A stretch of DNA of 20,062 nt. It comes from JAJVIP01 sp964405835. Lineage in GTDB: Bacteria; Elusimicrobiota; Elusimicrobia; F11. Positions 15,765-20,062 of the stretch are shown one piece after another. A program made the translations under genes and the position numbers. The number at the start of each line of letters is the position of its first letter. Position 1 is the first letter of the stretch. The notes under the pieces were generated by a model. The model made no database searches. It was not told where the DNA came from and saw only the letters and a program-made list of their open reading frames with translations. Where the stretch lies: assembly GCA_964405835.1 (NCBI GenBank), contig CAYOPN010000042.1, positions 1-20,062 on the forward strand, in the 5' to 3' direction.

Positions 15765-16376
15765 ATGGAAAAAACCAGCACGTTGCCGCTCCGTTATCAA
15801 ACACCCGGCACTTGGGGTCCCTCCGCGCTCAGCGATTTGCGGTTGCTGCTGAGCGATCACGCTTATCTCGAAAGAAAGGCTGCATCGAACGCGCTTGAAC
15901 TCCTCAACCGCTGGCCTTCTCCATTTCACCCCGACACCTGGGAATCCACGCTCTCCAATATCGCGCGTGACGAAGCCGCGCACTTGAACGCGGTCGTGCG
16001 CCACATCCGCAAACGTGGTTGGAAACTTGAGCGTTTGCACCGCAGTTTGTACGCGGGCGAATTGCGCACGCTGGTCCGTATGGGAAAAGGCAGCGATGAA
16101 ATTTTGGACCGGCTTCTGACCTCCGCGGTCATTGAAGCCCGTTCTTGCGAGCGGTTCGGCATCCTCGCGCGCTGCTGCGAAGACGCGGAGCTGGCCGATT
16201 TTTACCGCGGGCTCTATGTGTCGGAACTGGGGCACTACACCGTTTTTACCGAGCTCGCCAAAGAAGTCCTTCCAATCGATGAAGTGGAAGCGCGTTGGGA
16301 CCTTATTTTGAATGCCGAAGCGGACATCATTGTCCGCCAAGCGGTGGGGCCCGGTATTCACAGCGGAACGAAGTGA
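15765..16376 (+). CDS. miaE: MiaE-like tRNA-(ms2io6A37) hydroxylase
   Basis: A 203-residue ferritin-like di-iron protein resembling MiaE, which hydroxylates the isopentenyl group of ms2i6A at tRNA position 37. All six expected iron ligands are visible: E36 (AYLERKAA), E70 and H73 (RDEAAHLNAV), E124 (IEARSCERF), E154 and H157 (SELGHYTVF). FYRGLYVSELGHY matches the family. MiaE is best known from gamma-proteobacteria, so its occurrence here is notable; substrate specificity is inferred. ATG 15765 has GGGA 7 nt upstream; ATG 15747 (six codons earlier) is possible. The stop overlaps the prfC start as GTGA, so two translation-related products are co-translated. Confidence 0.86.
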   Translation: MEKTSTLPLRYQTPGTWGPSALSDLRLLLSDHAYLERKAASNALELLNRWPSPFHPDTWESTLSNIARDEAAHLNAVVRHIRKRGWKLERLHRSLYAGELRTLVRMGKGSDEILDRLLTSAVIEARSCERFGILARCCEDAELADFYRGLYVSELGHYTVFTELAKEVLPIDEVEARWDLILNAEADIIVRQAVGPGIHSGTK

Positions 16377-17968
16377 ACAAAGAAACCCAAACGCGGCGAA
16401 CGTTCGCCATCATTTCCCATCCCGACGCCGGTAAAACGACGCTCACCGAGAAATTTTTGCTCTATGGCGGCGCGGTCCAGTTGGCCGGTTCCGTTACCGC
16501 GCGAAAAAACCAGCGCGAATCGACTTCCGACTGGATGGAGCTTGAGCGCAAACGCGGCATATCTGTGTCTTCCACCGTGCTGCAATTCGATTACAGCGGT
16601 TTCCGCGTGAACCTGCTCGACACGCCGGGCCACCGTGATTTTTCCGAAGACACCTACCGCGTGTTGACCGCAGTGGACGCGGTCGTGATGGTCATCGACG
16701 CCGCCAAAGGCATTGAAACACAAACCCGTAAACTTTTCGAAGTCTGCCGCCAACGCCACGTCCCAATCTTTACGTTCATGAACAAATGCGACCGGCCCAT
16801 GCGCGAACCGCTCGCGCTTTTAGACGAGCTTGAGAGCGTTTTGAAAATTCATGCCTATCCGATGAGCTGGCCGCTCGGCGACGGCCCGACGTTTAAAGGG
16901 GTCTACGAGCGCAAGAAAAAGGAAGTCCATTTATTCGAACGCGTGACGGGCGGCATGTACCGGGCGCCCGTGGCCGTGCACGACCTCTCCGACCCGGCGG
17001 TGCGCGAACAACTTGAGCCGCAAGACTACGACCGCGCGAAAGAAGAGCTGGAGATGCTGGAACACGCGGGCGCTGCTTTTGATCACGTGGGCGTTTTGAA
17101 AGGGGAGGTGACGCCGGTCTGGTTCGGCAGCGCTTCCAATAACTTTGGCGTGCAAATGCTGCTCGACGGTTTCCTGGCGCTCTCGACGCCGCCCGTGCCG
17201 CGCAAGACCTCGGCCGGCGTTGTGCCGCTCGACGGCCCGTTCTCAGGTTTCATTTTCAAAATTCAAGGCAACATGGACCCCAAACACCGCGACCGCATCG
17301 CGTTCATGCGCGTGTGCTCCGGAAAATTCACGCGCGACATGCAAATTACGCACACACGCTCAGGAAAGAAAATCAAGTTGTCCAACGCCCACAGCCTCTT
17401 CGGCCAAGAGCGCGAGATCGTTGAAGAGGCCTATCCGGGCGATATCGTCGGTCTGGTCGGTTACGATGATTTTGGGATCGGCGACACGCTCACCGAAGAT
17501 CCAAAAATTGTCTACCGGGAAATTCCGCGCTTCCCGTCCGAATGTTTCGCGTTTATTCACAACCCGAGCCCGGCCAAGTTCAAACCGTTCCGGAAAGGGC
17601 TCGATCAACTTTTAACCGAAGGGATCGTGCAGGCGCTGTATTTAAAAAACAAGCAAACGCCGCTGTTGGCCGCGGTCGGGCAATTGCAGTTTGAAGTGGT
17701 GCAATACCGGCTCGAAGCCGAATATGGCGCCGACTCGCGGCTTGAGCGCACGCCGTACCAATTGTTCCGCTGGTTCGATCCTGGGACAACGGCGGAGACC
17801 ATCGCCGAATTGCGTTTGCCGCCGGGTTCCGCGTTGGCCGATGATGTGGACGGCCAAGCCGGAATTCTTTTTGACGCGGAGTGGGCGCTCAACTACTTCA
17901 AACAGAACCATCCGAAAGTGGTGTTGCACGAGATCTCACCTCAGCATGCCATCGCTACCAGAGCATAA
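16373..17968 (+). CDS. prfC: Peptide chain release factor 3 (RF3)
   Basis: A 531-residue translational GTPase, same size as E. coli RF3 (529). G1 is SHPDAGKTTLTE (15-26), the switch I region includes RGISVSSTVL, G3 is DTPGHRDF (83-90), and G4 is NKCD (137-140). PVWFGSASNNFGVQMLLDGFL and NMDPKHRDRIAFMRVCSGKF are RF3-specific domain I-II motifs, and VGQLQFEVVQYRLEAEYG marks domain III. RF3 uses GTP to release RF1/RF2 from the terminated ribosome and contributes to post-peptidyl-transfer quality control. The start is GTG 16373, inside the miaE stop (GTGA) with GGAA upstream; the open frame reaches 16295 within miaE only. It is the last gene of this pair; 42 nt follow before the next ORF. Confidence 0.96.
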   Translation: MNKETQTRRTFAIISHPDAGKTTLTEKFLLYGGAVQLAGSVTARKNQRESTSDWMELERKRGISVSSTVLQFDYSGFRVNLLDTPGHRDFSEDTYRVLTAVDAVVMVIDAAKGIETQTRKLFEVCRQRHVPIFTFMNKCDRPMREPLALLDELESVLKIHAYPMSWPLGDGPTFKGVYERKKKEVHLFERVTGGMYRAPVAVHDLSDPAVREQLEPQDYDRAKEELEMLEHAGAAFDHVGVLKGEVTPVWFGSASNNFGVQMLLDGFLALSTPPVPRKTSAGVVPLDGPFSGFIFKIQGNMDPKHRDRIAFMRVCSGKFTRDMQITHTRSGKKIKLSNAHSLFGQEREIVEEAYPGDIVGLVGYDDFGIGDTLTEDPKIVYREIPRFPSECFAFIHNPSPAKFKPFRKGLDQLLTEGIVQALYLKNKQTPLLAAVGQLQFEVVQYRLEAEYGADSRLERTPYQLFRWFDPGTTAETIAELRLPPGSALADDVDGQAGILFDAEWALNYFKQNHPKVVLHEISPQHAIATRA

Positions 17969-17987
17969 TCTGCCGTCCCAAAACATT

Positions 17988-17993
17988 TATAAT
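17988..17993 (+). promoter_or_regulatory. Candidate -10 box TATAAT
   Basis: A consensus TATAAT lies 20 nt after the prfC stop and predicts a transcription start near 18000, just before the small membrane protein gene. No good -35 is seen (the 17-bp position reads near CATAATC). It would separate the right-end envelope genes from the miaE-prfC unit. Confidence 0.4.
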
Positions 17994-18010
17994 CCCACAG
18001 CTCAAAAACC

Positions 18011-18337
18011 ATGAGGAAAAATAAAATGATGTGGATAATTCTGGCGTTGTTCGGCGGGGCCGGCCTCTTTTTCTTTTTCGTCGTGCGCGCGCCTTTTATG
18101 GAGACGACCGTTGACGGACAAGTGGTCCGCATTCCGTTGCCCCTGTTTGCGGTAAAGATCGATGACCATCATTACGCGGCCATTATGTCACGCGATCATT
18201 TCGCCAAAGCTGGTTGGAAACACATCGACCAGATGGGATCGGTGGAGATTGTTTCGAACGGGCATGTCACAGTGGACATTGGCAGGAGATCCAGGTGGGG
18301 CGGTTTGATCTCAATTCTTTCGGTGCAAAATTATTAA
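18011..18337 (+). CDS. Small single-pass membrane protein, unknown function
   Basis: A 108-residue protein starting MRKNKMMWIILALFGGAGLFF, with a basic n-region, one transmembrane helix (about 7-24), then a mostly polar domain of about 80 residues (VDGQVVRIPLPLFAVKIDDHHYAAIMS, AKAGWKHIDQMGSVEIV, GHVTVDIGRR). I do not recognise the family. ATG 18011 lacks a Shine-Dalgarno. GAGGA at 18013-18017 is well placed for ATG 18026 (8 nt), so the true start may be 18026 (103 residues). It is followed closely by an exported-protein gene, suggesting an envelope operon of three or more genes. Confidence 0.6.
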   Translation: MRKNKMMWIILALFGGAGLFFFFVVRAPFMETTVDGQVVRIPLPLFAVKIDDHHYAAIMSRDHFAKAGWKHIDQMGSVEIVSNGHVTVDIGRRSRWGGLISILSVQNY

Positions 18338-18368
18338 TAAATTCCTTTTAATTTTCCTCTCGATTGCG

Positions 18369-18803
18369 TTGCTTGGAGCGCATGGCTTTGCCAAGACAGG
18401 AGCAGAAAAACAAGCGGCGCTTAAGAAGTTGAAATCGACGGCCCCCTCCGGCCTCCCTCAGGAGCATGAAATCGTCAACGCTATCGTGCGCAATCATGAT
18501 GTGAAGTTGAATGTGCACGAGTCATGCCCCGGCGCCTGGCCGGGGTTGCGTGGGGACACGATTGGAGACTATTTCAGCGCATTGGTCGGAGCTTCTTCCA
18601 AAAAAGATTATTCTGCCACCAAGCTCAGAGTCTCGGCAATCGCCGGCCAATGGGAAACGTCGAAAGAACCGGGATGGCATTGTGAGTTCGAGTATTTTGA
18701 TAACACGCCGGAAATTCAATGGACCCGCGGCATCACGTTTTTCATGAAAGCAAGCGACAGATCCGTGATGAGAGAATCGTTCGCCTGCCCCGGAACCCCA
18801 TAA
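18369..18803 (+). CDS. Small exported protein of unknown function
   Basis: The given start is the first canonical codon, TTG 18369, yielding 144 residues. The frame is open upstream to 18309 and encodes IINKFLLIFLSIALLGAHGF, then A-KTG: a textbook Sec signal peptide with a cleavage site after GFA. No ATG, GTG or TTG exists there; ATT at 18330 or 18333 is the only plausible start, giving about 157 residues. The mature protein is about 136 residues, with three cysteines (ESCPGAW, WHCEF, FACPG) and aromatic-rich strands (WHCEFEYFDNTPEIQWTRGITFFM). No family recognised. It lies 31 nt after the small membrane protein (or overlaps it if ATT is used) and 23 nt before the beta-propeller gene. Confidence 0.6.
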   Translation: MLGAHGFAKTGAEKQAALKKLKSTAPSGLPQEHEIVNAIVRNHDVKLNVHESCPGAWPGLRGDTIGDYFSALVGASSKKDYSATKLRVSAIAGQWETSKEPGWHCEFEYFDNTPEIQWTRGITFFMKASDRSVMRESFACPGTP

Positions 18804-18826
18804 ACATGTTTAAGGAGGACTAATTG
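18802..18826 (+). promoter_or_regulatory. Strong Shine-Dalgarno AAGGAGGA and AAACATGTTT palindrome
   Basis: AAGGAGGA (18812-18819) is a near-perfect ribosome site 7 nt before ATG 18827, fixing that start. Just upstream is a 10-bp perfect palindrome AAACATGTTT (18802-18811) touching the previous stop codon. The palindrome's ATG opens a five-codon mini-ORF that ends before the real start; this is probably incidental. Confidence 0.6.
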
Positions 18827-20062
18827 ATGATGTTAAACAGGTATTTCTTTCGACTTTTTTTTCTAGGGGTCTTGCTCTCGTGTTTTTCATTGCTTCAAGC
18901 TGCCGAACATGGAATGACGCGTGTCGGGGCGCACGGCGTTGATGTAGAAACAGTGATCCCCGTCATTGATGGATTCGCCTATCTGGCCAAAGAAGAGACC
19001 GGTACCATCTATAAGATAAATTCCACCTCGCTCGAGCTGGTCAGTTCGTTGACCTTGCCATCGGGCCTTATCCGCTCCGTCGCGCTCGATTCCACAAATG
19101 GCTTTATTTATGCGGCGGCAAGTCTTGGTGGCGGAATAACTCGCCTGTATCAAATCCGGTTATCCGATTTCACAGACCAAGGGTTTGCCATCATTACCGC
19201 CACCAATCCCAATAGTAGCGCGATCGATAGTCAAGGGAACGGATATTTTTTCGGTTTCACAGGAGGGTTAAACAAAGTACGGCTTTCGGACTTAACGGTG
19301 CTTGTATCGACAACAAATGCTTTTGGTGGCCCCGGCATCGCTTTGGATGAAAATCGTGGGTATTTATATCTCGTCCCCGATGGGGGAACATTTGTTCGCC
19401 GCCTCCGTACGGACACGTTGGCCGTGGTTGATACGCTCACCATCTCAGACCCGAAATTCACTGCTGCGGGATTATCTTTTGTGCATGGGAAGTATTTGTA
19501 CGTAGCGAACAACGACCTTGCTTCACCAGGTGTGTCGCGCATCGACCTGGATAATTTCAGTACCCAATCCTATCTGGAATTCGTCTCGTCGGCGACGGCG
19601 GTCCAAGTGTATAGCGCCACCCTCGATAGCGTGAATGGTTTTGGTTACTTTGGCACCTTTCCCAATCCATATAATCGCCCGCCCGTCATCTACAAGGTGC
19701 GTCTTTCCGATTTTACGGAAATCGGATCTTTGACTTTAGATCCTGCTGATGGCCCTCTGTATGGGAGTGGCTATGATACGGTGACCAACGCTATTTTCAT
19801 GTCGGGAGATGTAACGGTCAGAGTTACCGTCTTCATACCACCGGGCGGCAACGCGGCCGGTATGACCCAAAACCCCTATCCGAATCCATTCCGTCCAAGC
19901 CGGGGGCATACCGGGATAACGCTAACGGGTTTTGACGGAGGCCAAGCAATCAAGATCTTTACAATTGGAGGCACGCTTGTTCGTGAGCTCACTCCCAATT
20001 CATCGCGCAGCACCATGTGGGAGACGAAGCACACGGACGGCAAAACCGTTTCGAGCGGGATT
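18827..20062 (+). CDS. Secreted beta-propeller protein with FlgD-Ig-like sorting module (3' truncated)
   Basis: An open frame of 412 codons that runs off the right edge. It begins with a signal peptide (MMLNRYFFRLFFLGVLLSCF, cleavage likely after LQA or LQAA near residue 26). Residues 40-335 look like a beta-propeller: six blade-like units carrying a strand with a K/R-I/V/L core at about 62, 108, 149, 191, 237 and 289, spaced 41-52 residues. Three contain RLSDFT/RLSDLT, and LDSTNGFIYAA, LDENRGYLYLV and LDSVNGFGYFG are repeated YVTN-like motifs. Residues 345-412 form a FlgD-Ig/T9SS type-A-like module: NPYPNPFRPSRGHTGITL, IKIFTIGGTLVREL, W, DGKTVSSGI. Such modules direct export or surface attachment in several diderm phyla. 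Ligand is unknown. LLSC near residue 19 is a weak lipobox, judged less likely than signal peptidase I. Confidence 0.85.
   Translation, partial: MMLNRYFFRLFFLGVLLSCFSLLQAAEHGMTRVGAHGVDVETVIPVIDGFAYLAKEETGTIYKINSTSLELVSSLTLPSGLIRSVALDSTNGFIYAAASLGGGITRLYQIRLSDFTDQGFAIITATNPNSSAIDSQGNGYFFGFTGGLNKVRLSDLTVLVSTTNAFGGPGIALDENRGYLYLVPDGGTFVRRLRTDTLAVVDTLTISDPKFTAAGLSFVHGKYLYVANNDLASPGVSRIDLDNFSTQSYLEFVSSATAVQVYSATLDSVNGFGYFGTFPNPYNRPPVIYKVRLSDFTEIGSLTLDPADGPLYGSGYDTVTNAIFMSGDVTVRVTVFIPPGGNAAGMTQNPYPNPFRPSRGHTGITLTGFDGGQAIKIFTIGGTLVRELTPNSSRSTMWETKHTDGKTVSSGI

Noticed and set aside
15720..16361. Long N-terminal extension of the DUF2914 protein frame
   Set aside because: It is entirely antisense to miaE, whose di-iron motifs are clear; the extension has no domain and the membrane region starts at ATG 15719.
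18806..18823. Five-codon mini-ORF over the Shine-Dalgarno of the propeller gene
   Set aside because: Its codons are the Shine-Dalgarno itself; it has no ribosome site of its own and is too short to support.
18887..19153. Minus-strand ORF
   Set aside because: It is antisense to the signal-peptide-bearing propeller gene that stays open to the window end; no ribosome site or family motif.

Overview
The window reads as a chromosomal segment of a Gram-negative, probably uncultured bacterium. Genes are tightly packed: there are several 1-23 nt overlaps, no gene-free stretch over 100 nt, and no convincing Rho-independent terminator. Most genes are GC-rich. The ORF6N gene, the prolyl oligopeptidase gene and the right-hand end look more AT-rich by eye. 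A predicted outer-membrane barrel, several Sec signal peptides and a beta-propeller protein ending in a FlgD-Ig/T9SS-like sorting module (PNPFRPSRGH motif) indicate a diderm. That motif style reminds me of Elusimicrobiota and related phyla, but this lineage call is an inference. No rRNA, tRNA, CRISPR array, transposase or phage structural gene was seen.

Left block, minus strand (1-4088), in transcription order: class II aldolase, RNase R (rnr), an ORF6N-domain DNA-binding protein, RadC, and the start of a small membrane protein cut by the window edge. The first two genes overlap, and ORF6N overlaps radC. The 84 nt gap before ORF6N holds three direct repeats at exactly 11 bp spacing and a hairpin covering the ORF6N Shine-Dalgarno. 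A perfect 12+1+12 palindrome lies inside the ORF6N gene. Divergent and only 23 bp away is a plus-strand operon (4112-7380): SAM methyltransferase, MBOAT O-acyltransferase and a membrane-anchored SGNH-like protein. This looks like a cell-surface glycan or lipid modification cassette.

Middle block, minus strand (7377-12222), in transcription order: the ABC-F translation factor EttA, a prolyl oligopeptidase, the YfiH/PgeF laccase-domain protein and a YacP-type NYN nuclease. Spacing is 4 nt or overlapping among the last three. The oligopeptidase has a clear signal peptide upstream of its first canonical start codon. Divergent from ettA is a Thermus-type NADP isocitrate dehydrogenase with the C-terminal extra domain. 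It is coupled through a TTG start inside its stop codon to an exported barrel protein resembling DUF6268.

Right block: a minus-strand polytopic membrane protein with a C-terminal DUF2914 domain (14631-15719), then a divergent plus-strand pair, miaE-like tRNA hydroxylase and prfC, coupled by GTGA. A run of envelope genes of unknown function follows (18011-20062): a one-pass membrane protein, a small exported protein whose signal peptide again lacks a canonical start codon, and the truncated beta-propeller protein with the sorting module.

Several genes concern translation or RNA turnover (rnr, ettA, yacP-like, miaE, prfC). No clearly new multi-gene system is proven. The best candidates for novelty are the methyltransferase/MBOAT/SGNH cassette, the regulatory architecture around ORF6N, the two signal peptides without a standard start codon, and the right-end secreted-protein cluster.
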